From contig CBDCVY010000013.1 in the NCBI GenBank assembly GCA_965223245.1, positions 2,108,001-2,172,000 of the forward strand: a stretch of DNA of 64,000 bases. Direction: 5' to 3'. This document shows positions 53,185 through 62,062 of this stretch, piece by piece (position 1 is the first letter of the stretch; every line of letters begins with the position of its first letter). The notes under the pieces are model-generated. The model did not search any database and was not told the origin of the DNA. It was given only the letters and a program-made list of their open reading frames with translations. Made by a program: the position numbers and the translations under genes. The stretch comes from CBDCVY01 sp965223245 (GTDB lineage Bacteria; Nitrospinota; Nitrospinia; Nitrospinales; Nitrospinaceae).

Positions 53185-53928
53185 ATGTTTAAAATATGGA
53201 TAATTGCAATATTATTATATGGAGCTTTTCCAAATTTTGCTTCAGCCAATGAAAAGCCCGAGCTACTGCTTTTTGAAAGAAACCCCTGGTTGATGGTCGT
53301 AGGATCCGACTCACCCACATTTGCACATTACCCGAATGGGACCACAATATTTTGGGAAAAAAATGAGGATAAAGGTTCCTACAAAATTGTAAAATTGAAT
53401 GCCAAAGAAAAGAAAGATCTTTTAAGTAAAGCGACCTCTCTTTACGGTTTGAAAAAGAAATATTCTACAATTAATTTCTCGGATCAGACTACCTTCGAAC
53501 TGCATTTTCCAAAAAAAGAGAAAATGGAAGTTATTTCTGTATACGGTCCTATTAAAAAGAGAGACGATGCTAGAAAAAAGGTTCCCGAGGAATTTTTGCA
53601 TTTATTTGATCACATGGTTTCTTTCAAACATCCTGAAGCTAAAAAATGGATTCCTGAGTTCCTGGAAGTCATGGTTTGGCCATACAGTTATGCTCCGGAA
53701 GAATCCATTGTCTGGCCTTCATCGTGGCCGGATACAAAGTCAACATCTACAATAAAACGAAGTGAAATATATAGCATTTATCTTCCCTATGACAAGAAAG
53801 AGGAATTCATTCGATTCATTAAGACCAGAAACGAAAGGGGAGCCGTTTTAATCAATGGAAAAAAGTGGACAGTTTCAACAAGGATTCCGTTTCCACATGA
53901 AATTGAGGTTAACCAACCAGACAAATAG
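53185..53928 (+). CDS. Secreted hypothetical protein, 247 residues
   Basis: Signal peptide MFKIWIIAILLYGAFPNFAS then ANEKPE. The mature part is rich in Lys, Pro and aromatics (FLEVMVWPYSYAPEESIVWP) and has no family I recognise. An AGAGG site 8-12 bases before the ATG decides the start over a longer frame. Composition is more AT-rich than neighbours. Perhaps a periplasmic protein of an accessory locus. Confidence 0.65.
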   Translation: MFKIWIIAILLYGAFPNFASANEKPELLLFERNPWLMVVGSDSPTFAHYPNGTTIFWEKNEDKGSYKIVKLNAKEKKDLLSKATSLYGLKKKYSTINFSDQTTFELHFPKKEKMEVISVYGPIKKRDDARKKVPEEFLHLFDHMVSFKHPEAKKWIPEFLEVMVWPYSYAPEESIVWPSSWPDTKSTSTIKRSEIYSIYLPYDKKEEFIRFIKTRNERGAVLINGKKWTVSTRIPFPHEIEVNQPDK

Positions 53929-53995
53929 ATAGATAGCTGGAATCACCAGAAACAATTCGAAAGTGATATAAATATCATTCCATTGGAGGGAACTT

Positions 53996-54232
53996 ATGAA
54001 AACGATGACCTGTAAACAACTTGGGGGCCCATGCGACAAAGCCTTTCAGGCGAATTCTTTTGAAGAGCTTGCAGAAATGAGCAAAGAGCATGGTTTGGAA
54101 ATGTTCCATCAAAAAGATGAAGCGCATCTCGTCGCCATGGCCAAAATGCAGGAACAAATGCAAGACCCGGCAAAGATGAAAGCCTGGTTCGATAATATCA
54201 AAAAAGAGTTTGAAGCTTTACCCGAGGATTAG
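53996..54232 (+). CDS. DUF1059-like small protein, 78 residues
   Basis: Starts MKTMTCKQLGGPCDKAFQAN and ends FDNIKKEFEALPED, the pattern of DUF1059-type small proteins with a Cys pair (Cys6, Cys13) that may bind metal. TTGGAGGGA precedes the ATG. Function unknown. Confidence 0.82.
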   Translation: MKTMTCKQLGGPCDKAFQANSFEELAEMSKEHGLEMFHQKDEAHLVAMAKMQEQMQDPAKMKAWFDNIKKEFEALPED

Positions 54233-54807
54233 GGTAAAAGTAAGAAGCTGAACAACATCTAATGAATCACATGGGTTTAAACTAAATATTTTTTAAAGGA
54301 GATCTTTGCATAAGCGAGAATAGGGAATGAAACACAAAAAATATTAAAAAGGAGATTGGTGTGCTCCCCCCTTTTATCCTTTATTATGAAGGGGGGCTGG
54401 GAGGATTTTTCCTTTTCCCGTTTTTTATTGAAATTGAAAAATAAAAGCCCTAAAGGTCAATCACCCCGGCCCTCTTTAAAAAGAGGGCGAGCATGGATCT
54501 CCAAATTTAAAATTTTTTTGTTTTGTATAGAGTTCATATGTATGCAAAGGTCTCTTTAGGTAAAAGAGTCGGGGTGATTCACTTCCAGGGGTTTTAAGAA
54601 TAAGGCAAAATTCCCTGGTGGCGAATCATCCGCAGCGTGACGCTGCCCGGCCCCCGGCCGGTGGGAGCATTTAATTTTTGTCAGGTTTCTATCATGTTGT
54701 CTGTCCATCAACTTTTGGAAATTCATTCTGCCTGCGGACGCTGGTCCGCTGCCCCTCACGGCGAGTGAGTTGCCTCCAATCGCTAGATTAGGAAAGAAGA
54801 ACACCAC
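54233..54807. repeat. Composite intergenic repeat island 14
   Basis: After about 110 unique bases: CCCCCCTTTT..AAGGGGGG unit, GGTCAATCACCCC, CCCTCTTTAAAAAGAGGG, GCAGCGTGACGCTGC, GCGGACGCTGGTCCGC, CTCACGGCGAGTGAG and CAATCGCTAGATTAGG. The last unit ends 20 bases before the KefB/C start and supplies its GGAAAG ribosome-site-like bases. Confidence 0.88.
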
Positions 54808-56547
54808 ATGGAAGAAATACACGCACTGCAACCGGCCATCATATTACTGTCGGCGGGAATTTTAGCGGTCACGCTGATGCGGCCTCTCAAAATGAGCCCG
54901 ATTGTCGGCTACCTTTTGGCCGGCATCCTCATTGGGCCCGATGGCTTAGGGCTGATGGAAGAAAATGAAACCACTCACCTGCTTGCCGAGTTGGGTGTGG
55001 TGTTTTTGCTTTTCGATATTGGACTGCACTTTTCCCTCGAACATATCTGGGATGCACGCCGGGAAATTTTAGGGCTCGGTCCCATCCAGGTTCTCTTTTG
55101 TGCCGGCGCTTTGGGCGGACTGGCCATCGCTTTGAGTTATGATCCCACGTTGGCTTTTATTATTGGAGCCGGGTTGGCGTTGTCCTCCACTGCCGTGGTG
55201 GCGCAGGTTCTCGCGGGGTATAAGCAAAACAGTTGTCCCATAGGTTCCGCCGCGATGGCGGTTCTGATTTTCCAGGACATCTGCGCCATTTTTCTTTTGA
55301 TCCTGGCGGACTCGTTTGGCAACGCCGGCGCCTCTCTGGCTTCAACCATGGGCACCGCCGCGTTAAAAGCGTTAGGCGCGTTTGTCATTACGGTCATTAT
55401 TGGCCGATTTCTCGCGACGCCAATTTTCAGAGGCGTGGCCAATCTCAAGAACGAAGAAATTTTTACGGCCACCGCGCTGCTGATTGTGTTGGCCACTGCC
55501 GCGGCGACGGGCCTCCTGCATTTATCCCTCACCCTCGGTGCGTTTCTGGGCGGAATGATGATTGCCGAAACGCCTTACCGACATTTCATCCAAAACGAAG
55601 TAAAACCGTTTCGAGGTTTGCTGCTCAGTTTCTTTTTTATCACCATCGGCATGTCGTTAGACACCATGACTCTGTTGAAAGAGGGGTGGCAGATTCTTCT
55701 GATTGTCGCGGTACTGATTTTAATCAAAACACTTTTCATTTATCTGGCGGCGCGGACGTTGCGTTCTTCTCACCGGGTTTCGTTGCAACTGGGGTTTTTA
55801 CTTTCGCAGGGCAGCGAGTTTGCGTTCGTGGTGTTTTCTTTACCGCATGTGAATCAGTCGATGGGCGCCGAGACGGCTTCCATTTTAATTTCCTCCGTCG
55901 CCATCAGCATGGCGCTGACGCCTCCATTAGCCAGTTGGGGATATCGTTTGGCAGAAAAACTGGAAGGCAAGAAATCGAGTTCCGGCGTTGAAGAAACAAA
56001 CGAAGAGGAAGAAAAGAATGTCATCATTATAGGCATGGGAGACATCGGCCGCTGCGTGGCCGATGCCCTGGAATCCCAAAGGATTTCTTACAAGGCCATT
56101 GAGATTGACCACGACCGATTCCTTCAGGCCACCCGCGACGGTTACACTGTCGTGTTTGGCGATGGCACCGATCTCCGTTTGATGGAGACGATTGAAATCG
56201 CGCACGCCAACACGCTGGTGGTGACCGAACCCAAGATCGAAGTCGCCAAGGAATTAACACCGATTTCGCAGAAACGTTACCCGAACCTCAAGAGAGTAGT
56301 ATCGGTAGAGAACGAAGAAAAGCAGCAGCAGTTTGAGGCCCTGGGATTGAATGCGATCATTGACCGAAGCTTTCCGAAAGGATTGGACATCGCCACCGCG
56401 GTTCTCAAATGTCATAACATCGATGAGAAAAAAATCAGCGAATGGATGAAACGTCAGCAGTCCCGCGCCCTCGACGAAATGGAAGAGATCCAGGACCTCA
56501 CCGGCTCCCTCTCCCTGGAACGGTCCCTGAATCCCCAGTCCAGTTAG
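54808..56547 (+). CDS. KefB/KefC-type monovalent cation:proton antiporter (CPA2) with RCK/TrkA-N domain
   Basis: A 579-residue protein. About 12 TM helices (1-390) with MSPIVGYLLAGILIGPDGLG, ELGVVFLLFDIGLHFS, and LALSSTAVVAQVL then FQDICAIFLLIL (the ion-site Asp). A cytosolic TrkA-N domain (about 405-520) starts NVIIIGMGDIGRCVADAL, the NAD-binding GxGxxG variant. It exchanges K+ or Na+ for H+ under nucleotide control. Lies alone. The start ATG is very close to a repeat hairpin. Confidence 0.93.
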   Translation: MEEIHALQPAIILLSAGILAVTLMRPLKMSPIVGYLLAGILIGPDGLGLMEENETTHLLAELGVVFLLFDIGLHFSLEHIWDARREILGLGPIQVLFCAGALGGLAIALSYDPTLAFIIGAGLALSSTAVVAQVLAGYKQNSCPIGSAAMAVLIFQDICAIFLLILADSFGNAGASLASTMGTAALKALGAFVITVIIGRFLATPIFRGVANLKNEEIFTATALLIVLATAAATGLLHLSLTLGAFLGGMMIAETPYRHFIQNEVKPFRGLLLSFFFITIGMSLDTMTLLKEGWQILLIVAVLILIKTLFIYLAARTLRSSHRVSLQLGFLLSQGSEFAFVVFSLPHVNQSMGAETASILISSVAISMALTPPLASWGYRLAEKLEGKKSSSGVEETNEEEEKNVIIIGMGDIGRCVADALESQRISYKAIEIDHDRFLQATRDGYTVVFGDGTDLRLMETIEIAHANTLVVTEPKIEVAKELTPISQKRYPNLKRVVSVENEEKQQQFEALGLNAIIDRSFPKGLDIATAVLKCHNIDEKKISEWMKRQQSRALDEMEEIQDLTGSLSLERSLNPQSS

Positions 56548-56961
56548 GACGGAAGAGAGAACCAGAGTTTGACTTTAGAAATAAATTTGAAGCCGATAGT
56601 CGATGTGCACCCTCTTCCAGTCAACGACTGGAGGAAAACTTTCATTCCCGATGAGTTTTGTTGATTATTTATCTTCAGAAACTTTACAAAAATTTCATTT
56701 CCCAGCGGCCGGGGCCGCGGTTGGGATGATTTTCTTTCAGGGGTTTGAAAAGTGAAAAACAAAACTCTTAACAATTTTTCTGCTCAAATACCAATTTAAT
56801 ACCAATTTTAAAAAATTGGTATTTGGCTTTTTTTGTATTAAAATACCAATTTAATACCAATTTTAAAAAATTGGTATTTTGGGATAATTCATTGATTTTT
56901 TGTAATTTAAACATTCGATCTTCAATTCGATTAAACTTTAAAATAGGATTTAATCGCCTTT
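56548..56961. other. Repeat fragment and AT-rich promoter region of the Fic gene
   Basis: About 56560-56760 contains truncated repeat modules (CCAGTCAACGACTGG and GCGGCCGGGGCCGC hairpins). From 56780 the region is AT-rich and holds two tandem palindromes, annotated separately. Confidence 0.75.
56787..56879. promoter_or_regulatory. Two tandem copies of an AT-rich palindromic operator-like element
   Basis: A 38-39-base unit of AATACCAATTTAATACCAAT followed by TTTAAAAAATTGGTATT occurs at 56787-56824 and again at 56841-56879. Each unit has two TACCAATT half-sites in direct order and one AATTGGTA in inverted order. It lies 83-175 bases before the Fic start, suggesting repressor binding and autoregulation. 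Confidence 0.7.
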
Positions 56962-58314
56962 ATGAAAATTCCTGAAGTCCCTCCTGATATCACAGAAGTA
57001 TTTTCGGAGACTTTTAAAAAGGACCCAAAAAAATCCATAAAAATGATAAGTATTTTTAAGGCGGTCGACCCAAAGGGAAGATACCTCCACTGGGAAAAAC
57101 TAAAACACATACCACCTCCAACTGGATTCACTTCGCGACAATGGTGGGTTGGAACCAAAACCGCAAGACAAAAATTATACAAGGAGCTAAAGTTTTCGGA
57201 CCCAAATAATAGTCACTTCAAGTATGCAACCACCGATCAAATGTTTGAGGACTTGCTTTGGTTGGAAAAATACACTGCAGGAAATATAAACGCAGACCAT
57301 GCCATAACTGATCCGGAATCGAGAAATACTTATTTAGTAAGTTCGTTATTCGAAGAGGCGATTCACTCCAGCCAAATGGAAGGAGCAGCGACAACCTATA
57401 ATGATGCCAAAGAAATGCTGCGCGAAGGACGAGACCCTTTAGACAAGGGTGAACAAATGATTCTCAACAATTATCGTGCTATGCGTTTTATCCAAGATTT
57501 TCAGGATGAGCAACTAACCCCTGAGCTGATAAAAGGACTGCATAAAACTTTAACTGAAAATACATTAACAGCCCCGAACGACGAAGGCCGATTACGTACC
57601 TCGAAAGACGATATTCGAGTCGTAGATTCCAGAGACAATACGGTGTTGCACGTTCCCCCAAGCGCCAAAGAACTATCCGCAAGAATGAACCAGATATGCC
57701 AATTCGCTAATAGCGAAAAACCGTTTATACCGGCCCTCATAAGGGGAATCGTTCTACATTTCATGCTGGCCTACATTCATCCCTTTGTTGATGGAAATGG
57801 TCGAACCGCAAGAGCCTTGTTTTATTGGATGGCTGCAAAAAATAAATATTGGATGATTGAATACATATCCATTTCTAAAGTTCTAAAAAATGAATTCGGC
57901 CAATATAAGAACTCTTACTTGTTTGTGGAAACAGATGATAATGATTTAACCTATTTCATTATTCATCAATTGTCAGTAATCAAGAAAGCTATCGATCAAC
58001 TCAATGATTATTTAAAGAAAAAATCTATACAAATAGCAGAAACAAAAAAATTGCTGGAAGCTAAGAAGCAACTCAAAGGGAAGTTAAATTATAGACAAAT
58101 GAATTTACTCAAGCATGCTCTGGATCACCCTGGCTATTCTTACACCATTGCAGGTTACAAAAACTCACATGATATTTATTATGATACGGCTCGTCGGGAT
58201 TTATTAGCAATGTCAGAAAAATATAAACTTTTAATCAAAAAAAAGGCAGGAAAAGCGTTTATTTTTGAATCTCCTATTGACCTTAAAAAGCGGATTCACG
58301 AAAAGTATAAATAG
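56962..58314 (+). CDS. Fic-family adenylyltransferase with N-terminal inhibitory motif
   Basis: A 450-residue protein. The Fic core HPFVDGNGR (273-281) has the catalytic His273 and the phosphate-binding Arg. The inhibitory motif SSQMEG (136-141, S/T-x-x-x-E-G) lies N-terminal to the core, making it a class II Fic protein that stays off until the helix moves. A C-terminal helical segment (about 360-390) precedes a winged-helix-like end. Fic proteins attach AMP or other groups to target hydroxyls. The base composition is AT-rich. Two operator-like palindromes lie upstream. Confidence 0.92.
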   Translation: MKIPEVPPDITEVFSETFKKDPKKSIKMISIFKAVDPKGRYLHWEKLKHIPPPTGFTSRQWWVGTKTARQKLYKELKFSDPNNSHFKYATTDQMFEDLLWLEKYTAGNINADHAITDPESRNTYLVSSLFEEAIHSSQMEGAATTYNDAKEMLREGRDPLDKGEQMILNNYRAMRFIQDFQDEQLTPELIKGLHKTLTENTLTAPNDEGRLRTSKDDIRVVDSRDNTVLHVPPSAKELSARMNQICQFANSEKPFIPALIRGIVLHFMLAYIHPFVDGNGRTARALFYWMAAKNKYWMIEYISISKVLKNEFGQYKNSYLFVETDDNDLTYFIIHQLSVIKKAIDQLNDYLKKKSIQIAETKKLLEAKKQLKGKLNYRQMNLLKHALDHPGYSYTIAGYKNSHDIYYDTARRDLLAMSEKYKLLIKKKAGKAFIFESPIDLKKRIHEKYK

Positions 58315-58822
58315 TCTCTAATCCCACCAGCACCCTTCACCCTCTAGCGAGGGAGGCAAAGTTTATTATTAAATTTCCACTAAGGTCAATCCTCCCAGCC
58401 GCGCCCCCCGGCCGCTGGGAGCATTTTATTCTCGATGTGTTGTCTTGCAAACCGAACGCTCAGAAATTTTTCTATACGTCTTCTTCCATTCAACGCTAAA
58501 CTCCCTGATTGTCAATCACCCCCAGGCAACGCCTGGAGGAAGCAAGAATTTCCTAAGGTTCATTTCAGTTCGTCTATCCATCAACTTCTGAAAATCCCTT
58601 TTGCCTCCAACCGCCAGGTTGGAAAAGAGGGCATACATCGACTTCCAATTTTTATATTCTCTTCTGAAGGCAAACTCCACTTGTTGAAAGATTCTATTGA
58701 TTCGGCGTTCGCCACCGATCATCGCGAATCCATGTTGCCCCTGGCGGCTAGCCAGTCATCGAGAAATAATGTTCCCACCGGCCGGGGGCCGGGCCTCCAA
58801 TCGCTAGGTTGGGAGAAGTTGC
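58315..58822. repeat. Composite intergenic repeat island 16
   Basis: Modules in the reverse orientation of island 1: GCGGCCCCCCGGCCGC, TTCTCGATGTGTTG block, GATTGTCAATCACCCCC, CCAGGCAACGCCTGG, CAACCGCCAGGTTG, CTGGCGGCTAGCCAG and CAATCGCTAGGTTG. 58430-58740 is nearly the same as 62344-62575. Confidence 0.9.
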
Positions 58823-59093
58823 CTAGGTCTTATTTTTTATTTCGTCCAGAACTATCTCAATCACGCGGACTAATTCCTTACATTTTTCAAGATCCACCGC
58901 ATCGGGGTGGGAGATGACAAATCGTCCCAGGTCATTGTCAAAATATTGTCCGGACACTTGGGCAAACTCTTCGGACAAGGCGGCGTGGGTTAAGATGTCT
59001 GCGCCGATCTGGATATCGTTGCCGGTCACACCAAACCCTTCCAGCACCATTTTACTGGCGAGCATCGAGCCCGGGTTCACCGCAACCACCCCA
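58823..59093 (-). pseudogene. C-terminal fragment of an SDR dehydrogenase (partial duplicate)
   Basis: The last about 88 codons repeat the C-terminus of the full SDR gene at 61235-62062 (AVNPGSMLASKMVLEGFGVT through VLDEIKN) with about five amino-acid differences. The homology includes the stop codon. There is no Rossmann part and no start. It abuts the dead permease at about 59093 with opposite orientation, so a recombination junction lies there. Confidence 0.9.
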
Positions 59094-59540
59094 GCCGGTT
59101 CTGGACTTGGCACTTCCACCGTTACCTGTTATATTGAAAGTTCAGGGGAAGTTGCTGAGGGCGGCCGCATCGGTATGGCAAACGTTATCATGGAGCTATT
59201 TTTTTTGTTGGCCCTTTAGTTCTCTCCCCTGTCAAAAACCATCGGCAGTAGGATTCGGGTCGATACACATATCACATTATACCCCATCACTGCTCTGATA
59301 TTGATCGTCGTTGGTTACCTAATGACATCCAAATCTTGTGGAATCGATTAAAAAAAATGAAATGAAGCACTACCGGCGTTTCTTATTCAGGTGGGCCTGC
59401 CGCTGCTCTGCGGCATCGCGGACAGTATGGCCCTCGGATTCATCACCTATCCTGTAATCCAATGACTCAGAGGCAAAGAGCGCGAGGTGTATGCCTGTCT
59501 TTATTTTATCACCTGTTATTCATTGGCCGTTATTGCCTGA
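59094..59540 (+). pseudogene. Dead NCS2-family (AzgA-like) permease, C-terminal part
   Basis: One frame carries the end of a purine permease: AGSGLGTSTVTCYIESSGEV, AEGGRIGMANVIMELFFLLA, a stop (59217), FSPLSKTIGS, ITALILIVVGYLM, stops at 59349 and 59358, then EALPAFLIQVGLPLLCGIAD, MALGFITYPVIQ, a stop (59463), LRGKEREVYACLYF and a final stop at 59538. The motifs GTSTVTxYIES and GIADSMALGFITYP are characteristic of AzgA-type hypoxanthine/guanine permeases. All pieces share one frame, with four internal stops. The 5' half is missing. Confidence 0.85.
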
Positions 59541-59605
59541 TCTGATTTTCATCCATTGGAAACACAGTGGTGTTTAAAGGAAGTTCATAACGTAACTTGA
59601 TCTCT

Positions 59606-60901
59606 ATGAGAATAGTTCCTTCCCGGAAAATAAAACGTGTAAACCATCCCTGGTGGTTTGTTCTTGTCGGGTTGGTTTTAATGAGTCACCCCATACCCAC
59701 TCGCGCCGATGATGCCTTGGAAACCTTTGGCGACGTCGCTCAATTTGCATTGCCTGCCATTGGTCTTAGCGCGGCAACCCTCAACAAGGACTGGAAAGGT
59801 GTCAAGCAGTGGGCTCTTTCTGGTGGAACCGCTTGGGGTAGCACTCTCTTAATGAAACAAATCTACCGAAAGAGGCGACCGGGTTTAGGTTCACGGGATT
59901 CTTTTCCCTCCGCCCACGCCGCGCTCGCTTTCTTTGGAGCGGGGTATCTGGATCAGCGTTTTGGTAAGTGGTGGGGGCTTCCCGCATACGTTGCGGCGGC
60001 CGTTACCGCCTACAGTCGTGTGGATTCAGACTTTCATTTTTTCGATGACACGTTGATGGGTGCCAGTGTCGGCCTGATGAGCAGTTGGCTTTGGACCACG
60101 CCACGTGAAGGAGCGTTCAGCCTGATTCCTTTTCAGCAAAATGATGGAGGAGGAATCTTAATTAGTTTTAATGACAACGATAAACCGAATGACTCTTCTG
60201 TTTGGATTGATAAGGACCGGTGGCGCTATGCCATCCGGTTTGGTCCTACTTGGCCGCAGGAAAACAAAATCGCATCACCCGCCGGCGGCGGCACCTTGAT
60301 TGACTTGGATAATTTTGTTTTGAACAGTGACTCGATAACCACGGCAATAGCTTATATCCAACGCTATACAGGCCGGCATCTTTTCCAGTTGTCTGTCGTC
60401 CCCTTTGAAGCACGGGATCAGGGCCGGTTTTCTCAACCCACGCAATTTAACGGATCCACCTATTTACCGGGCGAAACCATTCGCTCGCGGTATCGTTTAA
60501 CCGATTGGAGACTGCAATATTATTTCAACCTGTTACCAAACAACAAATTGATTCTCCGGGTGGGAGGTGGCGTAAGCTATCAGAATCTGGTCATTAATCT
60601 TAAGACGGTTTCCAACACTAAGATAGAAACCGCGAAAAGCGATATTTTGATACCCCTGGTGAATGCCGTTCTGGGTTTTCAATTTCATCCTCGGCTTTTA
60701 CTGCTGGCAGAATTGAGCGGTGTGTCCATAAGCGACCAGGAACAGTTGGATGCTAACATATCACTACTGTTCCGCATGAGTCAAAAATGGGATGTTAAAG
60801 TGGATTATGGAATTTATAAACACGATACCGAAGAGAGCGGGTTAAGGAATAAGGCGGAATTTAATTTGCTGATGTGTTCTGTTGGTTATTCCTGGTATTG
60901 A
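59606..60901 (+). CDS. PAP2-superfamily phosphatase with C-terminal beta-barrel-like domain
   Basis: A 431-residue protein. N-terminal signal or membrane helix (about 16-30). The phosphatase motifs are KX6RP (Lys84 to Arg91-Pro92 in KQIYRKRRPGL), PSAH (101-104, with Ala instead of Gly) and SRX5HX3D (137-148). From about residue 195 onward the sequence alternates hydrophobic and polar residues with many aromatic strand ends (RYAIRFGPTWPQ, LQYYFNLLPNNK, MCSVGYSWY at the end), typical of an outer-membrane barrel closing in an aromatic residue. The likely substrate is a lipid phosphate. A TTG start 9 bases upstream is possible. Confidence 0.82.
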   Translation: MRIVPSRKIKRVNHPWWFVLVGLVLMSHPIPTRADDALETFGDVAQFALPAIGLSAATLNKDWKGVKQWALSGGTAWGSTLLMKQIYRKRRPGLGSRDSFPSAHAALAFFGAGYLDQRFGKWWGLPAYVAAAVTAYSRVDSDFHFFDDTLMGASVGLMSSWLWTTPREGAFSLIPFQQNDGGGILISFNDNDKPNDSSVWIDKDRWRYAIRFGPTWPQENKIASPAGGGTLIDLDNFVLNSDSITTAIAYIQRYTGRHLFQLSVVPFEARDQGRFSQPTQFNGSTYLPGETIRSRYRLTDWRLQYYFNLLPNNKLILRVGGGVSYQNLVINLKTVSNTKIETAKSDILIPLVNAVLGFQFHPRLLLLAELSGVSISDQEQLDANISLLFRMSQKWDVKVDYGIYKHDTEESGLRNKAEFNLLMCSVGYSWY

Positions 60902-60935
60902 ACAGGCGAAGAGCTTTAAAAAGGATGGGTGCAAT

Positions 60936-61238
60936 ATGGAAGATAAAATTATAGAAGGAATCATTATCGGCGCTACCGGCGGTGCTCTTGCAGGGATTAC
61001 GGTATATTTAATCCAGTACCTACATCAAAAGACATTGGATATTGTTGAGTCCAAAAAAATCAGAGCATGGCTTGAAAAAAATACGGACGAAAAACTCTGG
61101 CGCTCGACAAGAACGATTGCCAGTTGGACCAACCTGCCGATGGATAGAGTTCAGTACCTGTGCAGCCGAGACGAACAGATAAAGTTAACCACCGGGAAGA
61201 ATGAAGATTTGTGGGCGCTGAGGAGCAAAGTTTCCTAG
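60936..61238 (+). CDS. Small membrane-anchored protein, 100 residues
   Basis: Starts MEDKIIEGIIIGATGGALAG with one membrane helix at about 7-28, then a soluble helical end (KKIRAWLEKNTDEKLWRSTR, TNLPMDRVQYLCSRDEQIK) that resembles a short winged-helix. No family known to me. Follows the PAP2 gene by 34 bases on the same strand, so cotranscription is likely. Its stop codon overlaps the SDR stop codon on the other strand (4 bases). Confidence 0.65.
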   Translation: MEDKIIEGIIIGATGGALAGITVYLIQYLHQKTLDIVESKKIRAWLEKNTDEKLWRSTRTIASWTNLPMDRVQYLCSRDEQIKLTTGKNEDLWALRSKVS

Positions 61239-62062
61239 TTCTTATTTTTTATTTCGTCCAGGACTAACCCAATCACACGGACCACTTCCTTACATTTTTC
61301 AAGGTCCAAGGCATCAGGATGGGAGATGACAAACCTTCCCAGGTCATTGTCAAAGTATTGTCCGGACACTTGGGCAAACTCTTCGGACAAGGCGGCGTGG
61401 GTCAGAATGTCTGCGCCGATCTGGATATCGTTTCCTGTCACGCCAAACCCTTCCAGCACCATTTTACTGGCGAGCATCGAGCCCGGGTTCACCGCGACTA
61501 CCACAGGACCTTCCTGCCCCAGCGTATGTGCCATCGCGTAGGACCACATGACAATTGCCAGTTTGCTTTGGGAATAGGCATACATCATTTCCAACTCTTC
61601 GCATTCACCCGACAACTCCATTAGATTGACCGGAGCCTGCGCCGCAGAAGAAACGTTGACCACTCGCCCCTCAGCACCCATGAGCGGCAACAGCTCTTGA
61701 GTGAGCAGGTAAGGCGCAATGGTATTGACAGCAAATCGAACGTCCAACCCATCCGGTGTTATAGAATTGGGCACCTGAAGCACGCCGGCATTATTGATGA
61801 GCACATCAAGCGAAGAGTGTTTGTTTGCAACTTCCTTTGCCAGGGACTCCACCGCTTTTAGGTCATACAGGTCCGCCAAATAGCTCTCCACGGTTCCTAA
61901 CGCCGAGAGTTGCGATTCCACTTGCTTTAATTTTTCCGGATTGCGGCCATGCAGCAAAACCTGATGACCCTGTTTCACCAGCGTCTTCGCAGTGGCAAGC
62001 CCAATGCCATCGGTCGCACCGGTGATCAAAATTGTTCTAGGCACACTTGTCTCCTGATTCAT
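61235..62062 (-). CDS. Short-chain dehydrogenase/reductase (SDR)
   Basis: A 275-residue classical or retinol-dehydrogenase-type SDR: the nucleotide motif TILITGATDGIGLATAK (TGxxxGIG), VLINNAGVLQ (NNAG), the catalytic Ser in VVNVSS, and YSQSK (Tyr-x3-Lys). It reduces or oxidises an alcohol or carbonyl group with NAD(P). The ATG at 62062 is preferred because the core begins 10 residues later; an ATG at 62083 is possible. Its 3' end has been copied to 58823-59093. Confidence 0.93.
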   Translation of the reverse strand: MNQETSVPRTILITGATDGIGLATAKTLVKQGHQVLLHGRNPEKLKQVESQLSALGTVESYLADLYDLKAVESLAKEVANKHSSLDVLINNAGVLQVPNSITPDGLDVRFAVNTIAPYLLTQELLPLMGAEGRVVNVSSAAQAPVNLMELSGECEELEMMYAYSQSKLAIVMWSYAMAHTLGQEGPVVVAVNPGSMLASKMVLEGFGVTGNDIQIGADILTHAALSEEFAQVSGQYFDNDLGRFVISHPDALDLEKCKEVVRVIGLVLDEIKNKN

